Assembly: GCA_030602965.1 (NCBI GenBank)
Contig: JAUVYS010000027.1
Location: forward strand, 1-12,021
Origin: Candidatus Bathyarchaeota archaeon
GTDB taxonomy: Archaea > Thermoproteota > Bathyarchaeia > RBG-16-48-13 > JAGMEO01
Direction of reading: 5' to 3'
Length of the DNA stretch: 12,021 nucleotides
Part shown: in pieces, positions 1 through 5,949 of the stretch
Layout: each line of letters starts with the position of its first letter
Position numbering within the stretch: position 1 is the stretch's first letter
Notes under the pieces: model-generated
The model's database searches: none
What the model was told of the DNA's origin: nothing
The model's input: the letters and a program-made list of their open reading frames with translations, nothing else
Made by a program: the position numbers and the translations under genes

Positions 1-83
1 CCGGCTCTGTGTTGTCCTACCTGTCCCCATCCATGAGTTCTTGATCCCCGCTGCTTTCTTATTTTTCTTTTACTGTGTGGCAT
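1..83 (-). CDS. rpl15: Large-subunit ribosomal protein uL15, N-terminal fragment
   Basis: Only the first 27 codons are present; the gene runs off the left edge. Translation from ATG at 83 begins MPHSKRKIRKQR and continues with GSRTHGWG and QVGQHRA. This is the very basic N-terminus of archaeal uL15, whose glycine- and arginine-rich tail threads into 23S rRNA during large-subunit assembly. A second in-frame ATG at 89 exists, but the GGGA preceding it is too close to serve as its ribosome binding site, so 83 is preferred. uL15 after uL30 is the standard archaeal spc order. The 167-nt spacer before it is long for this cluster and carries a terminator-like site and TATA-like sequences, so uL15 may start a new transcript (probably followed by secY, which is inference). 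Confidence 0.93.
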   Translation of the reverse strand, partial: MPHSKRKIRKQRGSRTHGWGQVGQHRA

Positions 84-250
84 TATCATTCCCTTTTTTC
101 ATTGGTACAATAAACTATCTCAGTGGACATGTTTCTGTTTAAACTATCTTTTACTAAGTTGTTTTCTTTTGACCTTTAAACTTCTTTCTTATAAAATGCG
201 CGGATTAGATGATAGGTGGAAAAAATTTTTTAAAGAGCATGCTTTTTGGA
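84..250 (-). promoter_or_regulatory. uL30-uL15 spacer with candidate promoter for uL15
   Basis: This is a 167-nt AT-rich spacer. Read on the minus strand, it holds a TATA-like TTTTATAA at 196-189 and a second, GTTTAAAC, at 144-137, which lies about 54 nt before the uL15 ATG. Either could place a transcript start within the usual 25 or so nt downstream. A 14-codon frame (130-86) ends two bases before the uL15 ATG. No experimental support is visible, and AT-rich DNA yields TATA-like matches by chance. Confidence 0.35.
220..247 (-). terminator. Possible transcription terminator after uL30
   Basis: Just downstream of the uL30 stop codon, the minus strand reads a near-palindrome AAAGCATGCTCTTT (245-232), then A and T runs with six T residues at 231-226. 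Archaeal RNA polymerase commonly stops at U-rich tracts, with or without a hairpin. The site could end or attenuate the transcript before uL15. The A6T6 block is itself palindromic, so it could also be simple AT-rich spacer. Confidence 0.4.
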
Positions 251-730
251 TTAACCCATCTTTTCTATAAGTTCGTTAATGTCTTCTCCTCTGTATCCGA
301 GCTGTCCGGTTGGGTAAGCTTTCTTAACAGGACCACGAAAGCCACCTTTTGGTGGATGTAAACGAAAGACGGGTTTCAATCCTAGATTCTGAAGGTTGGT
401 TTCTAAATTGTAAATAGCCTTTGCTAATTCACTTATAGACTTGTATCCAAGTTTTTCCTTCACATAGTTATCATTTAATCTCATATTTCCTATTGTTCTC
501 CCTCTCTTTTTCAGAAGACGTTCAACACTTTCTAATGTAACCTCTCCCCATGTCGCATAGTCCTTAATTTTCTTAAACATTCCCAGTTTTGAAGGTTCAT
601 TAGACATGAGTATTGCATGGTTCTTTTTATGTAGACGTAAAAGCTTCAATGTGTCTTCAATTTCACCACGAATTGTAACCCTGCCTCTTAAACGTAAAAC
701 AGCCATAAGTTTACTTGTTTTTTTTCCCAA
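251..730 (-). CDS. rpl30: Large-subunit ribosomal protein uL30 (archaeal L30)
   Basis: This is a 159-residue protein, matching the long archaeal/eukaryotic form of uL30 rather than the roughly 60-residue bacterial one. The ferredoxin-like uL30 core starts near residue 9 (MAVLRLRGRV). It continues through RLHKKNHAIL (about 32-41) and LGMFKKIKDYATWGE (about 49-63), a typical archaeal stretch. The C-terminal part has the family's PPKGGFRGPVKKAYP segment (about 126-140). It binds 23S rRNA in the large subunit. The start is TTG at 730, six bases after the uS5 stop. It is favoured by AGGTGATC, which straddles that stop and is complementary to the archaeal 16S 3' end. It ends at TAA, followed by a T-rich terminator-like site. 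Confidence 0.96.
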   Translation of the reverse strand: MGKKTSKLMAVLRLRGRVTIRGEIEDTLKLLRLHKKNHAILMSNEPSKLGMFKKIKDYATWGEVTLESVERLLKKRGRTIGNMRLNDNYVKEKLGYKSISELAKAIYNLETNLQNLGLKPVFRLHPPKGGFRGPVKKAYPTGQLGYRGEDINELIEKMG

Positions 731-742
731 AACTGATCACCT
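731..742 (-). promoter_or_regulatory. Ribosome binding site deciding the uL30 start
   Basis: AGGTGATC straddles the uS5 stop codon TGA (its last bases at 737-739) and is four bases before the TTG at 730. It is an eight-base match to the complement of the archaeal 16S rRNA 3' end and selects this non-ATG start. Confidence 0.75.
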
Positions 743-1372
743 AGACCAATCAGTTGGAGTAACAATTCGGTAAGTATTTTTTAATGCGTTATATGTTGCA
801 AAAGCATATGATGGGATGGTTCTTGTCGAACCATAACTTCTAGTCCAACAATCACTGATTCCAGCAAACTTCATGATAGTTTTAGCTACATCGCTAGCGA
901 CTATACCTAATCCTCTTGGACCTGGCTCAATCTTAATAACCACACTTCCACATTTACCTCTTACCTTCATTGGGAATGAGTGTGGTTCACCGCAACTGCA
1001 CTCCCACCTGCCACACCCTCGACGCACTGGAATAATATTAAGTTTGGCGTCCACTATTCCTTTCTGAATAGCTGATCTGACTTGTTTATCTTTACCAGCG
1101 CCAAGTCCAACAATTCCTTCATAATTTCCGACAACCACTATAGATTTAAACCTTGATCTTTCTCCAGCATCTGTTTGTTTTTGAACTAAATTCACATCCA
1201 ACACTTCTTCTTGTAAGTTCGAGACAAGGAGGTCAACGATTTCAGGTTCTTTTATCTTTAATCCTTGAGTAAAGATGTCTTCGATTGAAGCAACTCTTCC
1301 CTCTAACACCATTCTTCCTACTCTTGTACGTGGAATCCAATTCTCAGCTTTTTCTGTTTCAGTTTTTTTCAT
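737..1372 (-). CDS. rps5: Small-subunit ribosomal protein uS5
   Basis: This is a 211-residue uS5 of archaeal length. It has the N-terminal double-stranded-RNA-binding-like domain (about 55-120, including the VVVGNYEGIVGLG and GAGKDK segments) followed by the S5 C-terminal domain. The GCGRWECSCGEPHS segment (about 119-132) and VRGKCGSVVIKIEPGPRGLG (about 137-156) are archaeal hallmarks. A cysteine cluster at about 120, 125, 127 and 141 may be structural. uS5 lies at the mRNA entry side of the 30S subunit and affects decoding accuracy. The frame extends up to a TTG at 1384, but ATG at 1372 is preferred because GGTTGAT is then suitably spaced. The gene follows uL18 and precedes uL30 by six bases, so translational coupling is likely. 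Confidence 0.96.
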   Translation of the reverse strand: MKKTETEKAENWIPRTRVGRMVLEGRVASIEDIFTQGLKIKEPEIVDLLVSNLQEEVLDVNLVQKQTDAGERSRFKSIVVVGNYEGIVGLGAGKDKQVRSAIQKGIVDAKLNIIPVRRGCGRWECSCGEPHSFPMKVRGKCGSVVIKIEPGPRGLGIVASDVAKTIMKFAGISDCWTRSYGSTRTIPSYAFATYNALKNTYRIVTPTDWSR

Positions 1373-1380
1373 ATTTACAA

Positions 1381-1974
1381 TCAACCTTTGAATGTTTTAG
1401 CAATTTTTTCCTTTGTCTCATTGAAATGTTTCGATAGCTCTGAAGGCTTTAAACCTACAGCTAAGTATCTTGAAAATCTTTTCTTGTAGGTTTCAGGATC
1501 GGTTTCACTCAATTTTTCTGCATAATTAGATATGTGTTCTCCTCTAGTTCTCTCTTCACTTGGTAACATGCTTTCGCCATGAGGTACATCCATGCCTGAG
1601 TCAACTACTCCTTTTAGAGCTGCAAAGACTTTTGCGCCTGGTGTAGCATGCTGTAGACCAATGTCCAAAATAGCTTTTTTAACGCCCTTTTTAAGTATAC
1701 GGTGACCAGCTAAAAACCCTGTTAGATAAGCCGAAGGTACATTTCCTTGATGAGCTTTCCAACCATGTTTTTTGACAAGGTCTTTGGAATGAGCAGAAAC
1801 TAAAGTCAAATCACCATTAACCTTGGCTTTTACCAATTGAATAAAAGTGTGTTTTAATGAGGTTCTTACGACTAGCCTAGGTAAATTAGAGATTATCATT
1901 TTCTTTCTAGCGTGATAATCTGTAAGCCCTTTTCTTCGTCTTCTAAAAGCTACGTAGTTTACGTTTCTAGTCAA
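1381..1974 (-). CDS. rpl18: Large-subunit ribosomal protein uL18
   Basis: This 197-residue protein fits archaeal uL18 (eukaryotic L5), which is longer than the bacterial form of about 115 residues. It binds 5S rRNA with uL5 in the central protuberance. Recognisable segments are YVAFRRRRKGLTDYHARKK (7-25), PRLVVRTSLKHTFIQL (32-47) and the GHRILKKGVKKAILDIGLQ region (about 90-108). RTRGEHISNYA (about 142-152) lies before the C-terminal extension, which contains DPETYKKRFSRYLAVG. The start is TTG at 1974, seven bases after the eL19 stop. GGCGGTAA in the eL19 stop region is a weak ribosome binding site, and I see no better start in frame. The stop TGA sits eight bases before the preferred uS5 start. 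Confidence 0.95.
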   Translation of the reverse strand: MTRNVNYVAFRRRRKGLTDYHARKKMIISNLPRLVVRTSLKHTFIQLVKAKVNGDLTLVSAHSKDLVKKHGWKAHQGNVPSAYLTGFLAGHRILKKGVKKAILDIGLQHATPGAKVFAALKGVVDSGMDVPHGESMLPSEERTRGEHISNYAEKLSETDPETYKKRFSRYLAVGLKPSELSKHFNETKEKIAKTFKG

Positions 1975-1981
1975 ATGTTTA

Positions 1982-2434
1982 TTACCGCCGTTTAATTAGT
2001 TTATGTGTCTTTACATGTTCATCTAGATGAGAAGCATCTGCAAAAGCTCCTCCCTTGATCATACCATATAATCTTCGGTACACATCAGATGAAATAACAC
2101 GCGTTTCTCTCCAATTCTTCAATTTTTTCCTTTGCAATCTCACTTTTGTCATCCACATCCTTTTTGAAGAAATTTTTGAGGTTTTATGACCTTTTCTTCT
2201 TCCTTCTCCTCTGCGTCGCCCCTTCTTCTTTTTTGCATCTGAAATGCGGGCTCTACTACGACTAACGCCCTGTTTCGGTCTAGCTTGTATCACCTTTTCA
2301 TGTATTAACCGGCGGATGTCTTCTCTTGTTATAGCGGTCTCAACACCTTCTGTTCTCTCAGGGTCGATCCAGACCCTGCTTTTACCGATCTTTAGTATCT
2401 TAGCTGCCAACTTCTTCTTGTTCTTCAATCTCAT
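1982..2434 (-). CDS. rpl19e: Large-subunit ribosomal protein eL19
   Basis: This 150-residue protein is eL19, found only in archaea and eukaryotes. It is strongly basic. It begins MRLKNKKKLAAKIL and has the SRVWIDPE segment (19-26) and REDIRRLIHEKVIQARP (37-53). The Arg/Lys/Gly-rich linker KKKGRRRGEGRRKGHK (69-84) leads to a long C-terminal helix. In known archaeal structures it lies in the 50S subunit with an extended helix reaching toward the small subunit. The frame is open further upstream, but ATG at 2434 has a strong GGAGGAG site six bases away. The start lies 35 bases inside the eL32 gene, so the two are translated from overlapping frames and probably coupled. Confidence 0.96.
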   Translation of the reverse strand: MRLKNKKKLAAKILKIGKSRVWIDPERTEGVETAITREDIRRLIHEKVIQARPKQGVSRSRARISDAKKKKGRRRGEGRRKGHKTSKISSKRMWMTKVRLQRKKLKNWRETRVISSDVYRRLYGMIKGGAFADASHLDEHVKTHKLIKRR

Positions 2435-2903
2435 ATTCTTCTCCTCCAGGATTAACGACATGGAGTTTGAGTTCTTCTGCCCTTTCAAGCAGCGTCATCT
2501 TTTTTCTCAATCCAACCGTATGAGCTATTCTCACAACCTGCTTACTTGAATCCGTTTCTTCAAGTTCTTTAAGATTAAATACGATTTTCTCTTCTTTACC
2601 TGATGGATGATAATAGCGAACTTTTTTCGGTGATCGATATCCAATGCTTACGTGTTTTGGCCATCCACTTTCTTTAGTTCTCATATGATGGTCTATTCCC
2701 TTTGGCTTTCTCCAAGAGCTTCCTAGCCTTTTGTACCTCCATGCTTCGTATCTTTGAAAATCTGGTTTTTTACTTTTAAGAGCACTTCTGTTTCTCATTT
2801 GCCTTTGTTTTTCTCTATTCTCAAGGCTTTCGTTTTCTTCATTTTTTTTCTTGTCTGTTTTGGTCTTTGTATGTCTTTTTCCTCTGTTTTTCTTTTGTTT
2901 CAT
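2400..2903 (-). CDS. rpl32e: Large-subunit ribosomal protein eL32, with extended termini
   Basis: eL32 is an archaeal/eukaryotic 60S-type protein that binds 23S rRNA. The core runs from about residue 45 to 152. It includes KPDFQRYEAWRYKRLG (46-61), WRKPKGIDHHMR (64-75), IGYRSPKKVRYYHPSG (87-102) and KQVVRIAHTVGLRKK (121-135). At 167 residues it is longer than the roughly 130 usual in archaea. There is an extra Lys/Arg/Glu/Asn-rich N-terminal arm of about 35 residues and an acidic C-terminal tail (EEYEIEEQEE). The start ATG at 2903 overlaps the uL6 stop as ATGA and has GAGGG six bases upstream, so the long N-terminus looks real. An internal ATG at 2798 has only a weak site. The tail overlaps the eL19 start. 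Confidence 0.94.
   Translation of the reverse strand: MKQKKNRGKRHTKTKTDKKKNEENESLENREKQRQMRNRSALKSKKPDFQRYEAWRYKRLGSSWRKPKGIDHHMRTKESGWPKHVSIGYRSPKKVRYYHPSGKEEKIVFNLKELEETDSSKQVVRIAHTVGLRKKMTLLERAEELKLHVVNPGGEEYEIEEQEEVGS
2441..2447 (-). promoter_or_regulatory. Ribosome binding site for eL19 inside eL32
   Basis: GGAGGAG lies six bases before the eL19 ATG at 2434, within the codons for Gly-Gly-Glu of the eL32 tail. It decides the eL19 start against longer in-frame possibilities at 2488 and 2461. Confidence 0.75.
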
Positions 2904-3448
2904 TGCATTCCCTCTGTTTTCTCATACACATAGACGCCGTCAAGAAAAACCCGGGGGTCATACTTTTTTATTCTAGTTGCTTGCTGAATGTTGGCAGCTG
3001 TTTGGCTTACTTCATCTATGTTTATTCCCTTAACAATAACATCTTCAGCGTTTACTTCAACTTTGGTATTTCCAACAATTTTTGCGATTCTTGGGCTACG
3101 TTCTCCATAGAAGTTTTCAATAATGACCTTTTCGTTTTGTACTTTTACAGATATTGGAAAATGGGCAAAGACAATCTTGAGCTTATAAGTGAACCCTTTA
3201 GTTACACCGATGATCATTTTTCTAATTCTAGAGCTAATCGTCTTCACCATTGCTGCAGTTTTCTTATTAGGCCAACGTGTTTCAATAATCACTTTGTTAT
3301 CTACCTTTTTAATATTCACTGACGCGTGGGTAAAGTCTTGTTGGGCCTCACCTAGGGGACCATTAACAGTGACTTTTTTTTGGTCAATAGTTAATTGTAA
3401 ACCCTCTGGAATCTTGGTCTCTACACATTCTACTGTTGTCTTGCCCAT
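2900..3448 (-). CDS. rpl6: Large-subunit ribosomal protein uL6
   Basis: This 182-residue protein has the two tandem uL6 alpha-beta repeats (about 10-90 and 95-175). The N-terminus shows IPEGLQLTIDQKKVTVNGPLG (13-33), where the VNGPLG turn is diagnostic. IRKMIIGVTKGFTYKLKIVF (76-95) joins the repeats, and HFPISVKV opens the second. uL6 sits near the sarcin-ricin loop at the factor-binding side of the large subunit. ATG at 3448 is preceded by AGGAGGTAC, one of the best ribosome binding sites in the window, which overlaps the uS8 stop codon TAG. The gene ends in an ATGA overlap with eL32. Length and order are typical of archaea. Confidence 0.97.
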   Translation of the reverse strand: MGKTTVECVETKIPEGLQLTIDQKKVTVNGPLGEAQQDFTHASVNIKKVDNKVIIETRWPNKKTAAMVKTISSRIRKMIIGVTKGFTYKLKIVFAHFPISVKVQNEKVIIENFYGERSPRIAKIVGNTKVEVNAEDVIVKGINIDEVSQTAANIQQATRIKKYDPRVFLDGVYVYEKTEGMQ

Positions 3449-3463
3449 TATTGTACCTCCTAG
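3449..3463 (-). promoter_or_regulatory. Strong ribosome binding site for uL6 over the uS8 stop
   Basis: AGGAGGTAC begins within the uS8 TAG stop and lies six to seven bases before the uL6 ATG at 3448. It is among the best matches to the archaeal anti-Shine-Dalgarno sequence in the window. Confidence 0.75.
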
Positions 3464-3849
3464 TAAACGTAAGCCAGTAGTTTACCTCCAATCTTTTTCT
3501 TCTTAGCCTTTTCATGGGAAAGCACTCCTTTGGAAGTTGAGACGATTAAGATGCCAAAATCTTTTGATGGCAGATACTTTTTCTCCCACCTTTCAATCTC
3601 ATCAACTTTTACAGGAAATCTAGGTCGAATAGAGCCACATTTATTCACTCGGCCCAACAATTGAACCTTAAACTTTCCGAATCTACCATCTTCTATATAC
3701 TCAAATTCACCTATGTATCCGTTCTTTTGCATTATTCTTAGAACGTGGCTAATCTTTTTTGAAGCGGGAGTGATAATACACTCTTTCTTTAATCGTAATT
3801 CATTGTTCGTAATTGTGGAAAGAGCATTTGAAAGTGGATCAGATCTCAT
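3460..3849 (-). CDS. rps8: Small-subunit ribosomal protein uS8
   Basis: This 129-residue uS8 binds the central domain of 16S rRNA early in 30S assembly. It starts MRSDPLSNALSTITNNE, continues with NGYIGEFEYIEDGRFGKFKV (about 43-62), and ends with the signature GILIVSTSKGVLSHEKA (about 98-114) and IGGKLLAYVY. The frame also contains an ATG at 3864, five codons earlier, which overlaps the uS14 stop as ATGA. I prefer 3849 because GAGGG lies eight bases upstream of it, because 3864 has no such site, and because family members begin directly before the DPL(A/S)NALS motif. uS14 ends 11 bases upstream and uL6 starts 11 bases downstream. Confidence 0.95.
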   Translation of the reverse strand: MRSDPLSNALSTITNNELRLKKECIITPASKKISHVLRIMQKNGYIGEFEYIEDGRFGKFKVQLLGRVNKCGSIRPRFPVKVDEIERWEKKYLPSKDFGILIVSTSKGVLSHEKAKKKKIGGKLLAYVY

Positions 3850-3860
3850 ATGTTTTTCCC

Positions 3861-4025
3861 TCATGAATATTTTTTAAAACCTAGTTTTTCAGCAACCTCT
3901 CGGAAACATCGTCGACATAGGTTCAAATTATATGAATGTATAAGCCCACTATAGGTACCGCATCTTATACACGTTCTATGTTCTTTTTTATTAGTGTTCT
4001 TTGTATTATTCGTTTGTGCACTCAA
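3861..4025 (-). CDS. rps14: Small-subunit ribosomal protein uS14, zinc-binding form
   Basis: This short gene of 54 residues is easy to miss because it is small and starts with TTG. Translation gives an Asn/Thr/Lys-rich N-terminus (MSAQTNNTKNTNKKE), then RTCIRCGTYSG (17-27), LCRRCFREVAEKLG (36-49) and FKKYS at the end. The four cysteines at 19, 22, 37 and 40 form the CxxC...CxxC zinc site of archaeal uS14, and the C-terminus matches the family closely. uS14 helps build the 30S head near uS3. TTG at 4025 follows an in-frame TAA directly. It is preceded by GGAG with a nine-base spacer, so no longer form is possible in this frame. The position between uL5 and uS8 is the expected archaeal order. 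A 174-nt spacer separates it from uL5. Confidence 0.95.
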   Translation of the reverse strand: MSAQTNNTKNTNKKEHRTCIRCGTYSGLIHSYNLNLCRRCFREVAEKLGFKKYS

Positions 4026-4199
4026 TTATTTCTTCTCCGCTTTTTGCTGTCTATCTTGAAAAGATTTTGTTGTATTTTTGTACAGTTGTATATAATGTTT
4101 AACCATTTTGCAGATCAAGAACAAGATAGGTGATCTGAAAGAAAAATTACAATGTTTTAATGATTATTTAAATAATGACCTATAAAGCAGTGTCTTTTT
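4026..4199 (-). promoter_or_regulatory. uL5-uS14 spacer: candidate terminator and promoter
   Basis: This 174-nt AT-rich spacer breaks an otherwise tight cluster. Read on the minus strand, it contains a perfect 14-base palindrome ATTATTTAAATAAT (4176-4163), a T-rich run TTTTTCTTT (4146-4138) that could end the upstream transcript, and a TATA-like ATTATATAC (4096-4088). The last lies about 63 nt before the uS14 start, consistent with a new promoter and a leader of about 40 nt. A 26-codon frame (4106-4026) ends exactly against the uS14 start. Promoter and terminator are inferred from composition and position only. Confidence 0.4.
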
Positions 4200-4739
4200 T
4201 CATTCAATGATTTCGATTCTAAATTTGTCTCTGATGAATTTTACAGCTTCTTCTGGGGTCACTCTTTGCTTCTTTCCTATTGATTTGAGTCCCTTTTTCT
4301 TTTTAATACTGTATGAAGGTTTTTCTATTGAGACACACACATCCATACCAAATATGCCAAGCTTTGGATCATATTTAGTTCCAGGTATATCGATGTGCTT
4401 CTCTATTCCAAATGCAAAATTACCTTGCCTATCAAAATTTGAAATAGGTAGTTTATTGCCAACACTTTCGAAGGCTTTTGTCAAAAAATCTTTAGCTGCT
4501 TGTTTTCTTAGGGTGATAATGCAGGCAATAGGCTCGTTTTTCCTAACTCCCCAGTCTTTGATGGCCTTTCTTGCAAGTCTTTGACATGGTTTTTTACCTG
4601 TTAATTGTTCAAGTACTGTCATAGCCTTCTGTAATGGTTCTCCTGATTGTCCAACAGCAATATTAATGACTACCTTATCGATTCGCGGTGTCTGCATAGG
4701 GTTTAAACCTATTTTTTGTGGTTTCACTAACTCACTCAT
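4200..4739 (-). CDS. rpl5: Large-subunit ribosomal protein uL5
   Basis: This 179-residue uL5 (eukaryotic L11) binds 5S rRNA and 23S helix 84 in the central protuberance, together with uL18. Segments seen are NPMQTPRIDKVVINIAVGQSG (13-33), LTGKKPCQRLARKAIKDWGVRK (46-67), PIACIITLR (70-78) and the family's NFAFGIEKHIDIPGTKYDP (about 107-125). LGIFGMDVCVSIEKP follows (about 127-141). The ATG at 4739 lies inside the eS4 gene and overlaps its end by eight bases, suggesting coupled translation. GAAGGG is a weak ribosome binding site in front. Length is normal for archaea. Confidence 0.97.
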   Translation of the reverse strand: MSELVKPQKIGLNPMQTPRIDKVVINIAVGQSGEPLQKAMTVLEQLTGKKPCQRLARKAIKDWGVRKNEPIACIITLRKQAAKDFLTKAFESVGNKLPISNFDRQGNFAFGIEKHIDIPGTKYDPKLGIFGMDVCVSIEKPSYSIKKKKGLKSIGKKQRVTPEEAVKFIRDKFRIEIIE

Positions 4740-5496
4740 TCTTTTTCCCTTCTGGTAGTGATATCCAAGGTTTCTCTTTGCCTATAGCAAAAACAAATTT
4801 TATGGGTGTTTGAATTTTCTTCACATTTGCACTTTCAAGTGTAACGATTGTTGGATGGGCGCCTCTTCCCTTTTTGATTCTTGTTATCTTTCCCCCGACG
4901 CCAACATTTTTTCCATCTATAATTATTGCTGGTATACTTTTTCTTATCTTAGTGTGTTCTAAAATCTTCTTTTTGGACAGACTAATTTTCAGAACATCTG
5001 TTGTTTCATACTCTTGATCTTTAGGTTGTCGGGGTCTTTTTTGATCAAGCAAGATGTTTTGTCCATCATGTAGATTAAGTTGTAATCTTCCTCCTTTTAC
5101 ACTTGTTTTTCCTGTAATTTTGAATAATTTGAAGGATTTTTCTTTTCCCTTAATTTTGTGTAGACTTAATATGTTTTTGGGAGATGGAAGTACACGATAT
5201 GCTATTTTCATCTTTGGTATCTCTATAACATCCATCAAACCTATTGGATAATCGTATTCTACTACAAAACGCCCATCGACTATAATCTGCTTTTCTGAGA
5301 TTATCTTCTTTGCTTCTCTTTTTGTTTTAGCGAGGTTAAATACGTCTCTTATTAGAATAAGTAAAGGCATACATCTATTAGCAGGATGAGGTCCAGCTTT
5401 TGGTTTGACAGTCCAAACATATTCTTTTCTATGAATAGGCCAGAATACAGGAGCTGGATGCCTTTTGATGTGATGTGCTCCTCCCATTTTTGTCAT
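4732..5496 (-). CDS. rps4e: Small-subunit ribosomal protein eS4
   Basis: This 254-residue eS4 is specific to archaea and eukaryotes and unrelated to bacterial uS4 apart from the S4 fold. In order it has a basic N-terminus (GGAHHIKRHPAPVFWPIHRK), then an S4 RNA-binding domain (about 42-105, with LAKTKREAKKIISEKQIIVDG). A central domain follows (about 110-175), then a KOW-like segment near the C-terminus (IDGKNVGVGGKITRIKKGRG, about 195-214). ATG at 5496 has GGAGG seven bases upstream. A TTG immediately before it at 5499 is possible but less well spaced. The spacer to uL24 is 25 bases, and the end overlaps the uL5 start by eight bases. Confidence 0.96.
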   Translation of the reverse strand: MTKMGGAHHIKRHPAPVFWPIHRKEYVWTVKPKAGPHPANRCMPLLILIRDVFNLAKTKREAKKIISEKQIIVDGRFVVEYDYPIGLMDVIEIPKMKIAYRVLPSPKNILSLHKIKGKEKSFKLFKITGKTSVKGGRLQLNLHDGQNILLDQKRPRQPKDQEYETTDVLKISLSKKKILEHTKIRKSIPAIIIDGKNVGVGGKITRIKKGRGAHPTIVTLESANVKKIQTPIKFVFAIGKEKPWISLPEGKKNE

Positions 5497-5521
5497 CAAT
5501 TAACCTCCAAAAATGATTTTG

Positions 5522-5935
5522 TCATTTTTTTCTCCTTGTTTTTGCTTTTGTTTTCTTTTCAATGTAGGTCCGTGTGGTTTTTCTCTCTAAAACATCTTTT
5601 CGCCATTGGTCATCAAGATTTAACCTTTTAATCATGACTTTTGAAGGATGAATTGGAACAAAGACGGTTGTGCCATCAACTTTTTCTCTTGTAATACCCT
5701 CAATGCGTACTCTGTAAGATTTTGGATCTACCTTCATTATCTTGCCTTCTATTCCAGTGTATTCTCCTCTCATAATAATGACTGTGTCTCCTTTCTTCAC
5801 TCGCAATGAGCGTGTTCCATGTTTCTCTCTCAGTTCTGGTGAGAGGGGTGCTGATAGGCCTTTGCCTCTTTTATGTGATGACGCTGCGAATAAGGCTTTT
5901 CTCTGTTTACCAGGCTTCCTTGATAGGCTTCTCAA
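5522..5935 (-). CDS. rpl24: Large-subunit ribosomal protein uL24
   Basis: This 137-residue uL24 is of the archaeal/eukaryotic (L26) length. The basic N-terminus KPGKQRKALFAASSHKRG (7-24) leads into SAPLSPELREKHGTRSLRVK (28-47), a well conserved archaeal stretch. A KOW motif follows (KKGDTVIIMRGEYTGIEGKI, about 47-66). It binds the 5' domain of 23S rRNA and initiates large-subunit assembly. The only usable start is TTG at 5935, since TAA lies directly before it in frame. AGGAG overlapping the uL14 stop is about 11 bases away. The C-terminus is a long Lys/Arg-rich tail ending TKAKTRRKK. Confidence 0.96.
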   Translation of the reverse strand: MRSLSRKPGKQRKALFAASSHKRGKGLSAPLSPELREKHGTRSLRVKKGDTVIIMRGEYTGIEGKIMKVDPKSYRVRIEGITREKVDGTTVFVPIHPSKVMIKRLNLDDQWRKDVLERKTTRTYIEKKTKAKTRRKK

Positions 5936-5949
5936 TTACAGGGGCACTC

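Noticed and set aside
1..250. Apparent absence of uL15 after uL30
   Set aside because: The start of uL15 is present at 83-1 and is cut by the window edge, so the locus order is normal.
2867..3506. Open frames on the plus strand over uL6 and eL32 (2867-3322, 3189-3506)
   Set aside because: They are antisense to clearly coding uL6, eL32 and uS8, have hydrophobic, low-complexity translations typical of antisense of Lys/Glu-rich genes, and have no plausible ribosome binding site.
3850..3864. uS8 start at 3864, overlapping the uS14 stop as ATGA
   Set aside because: The overlap is attractive, but GAGGG is correctly spaced only for the ATG at 3849, and the family begins directly before the DPLSNALS motif.
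3936..4133. Plus-strand 65-codon frame across uS14 and its spacer
   Set aside because: It overlaps the recognised uS14 on the other strand and has a Phe/Leu/Cys-rich, shadow-like translation.
4128..4138. AGGTGATC on the plus strand, resembling a ribosome binding site
   Set aside because: No start codon with a sensible frame follows it on that strand.
4207..4584. Plus-strand frame of 125 codons over uL5
   Set aside because: It is the antisense shadow of uL5, which matches its family along its whole length.
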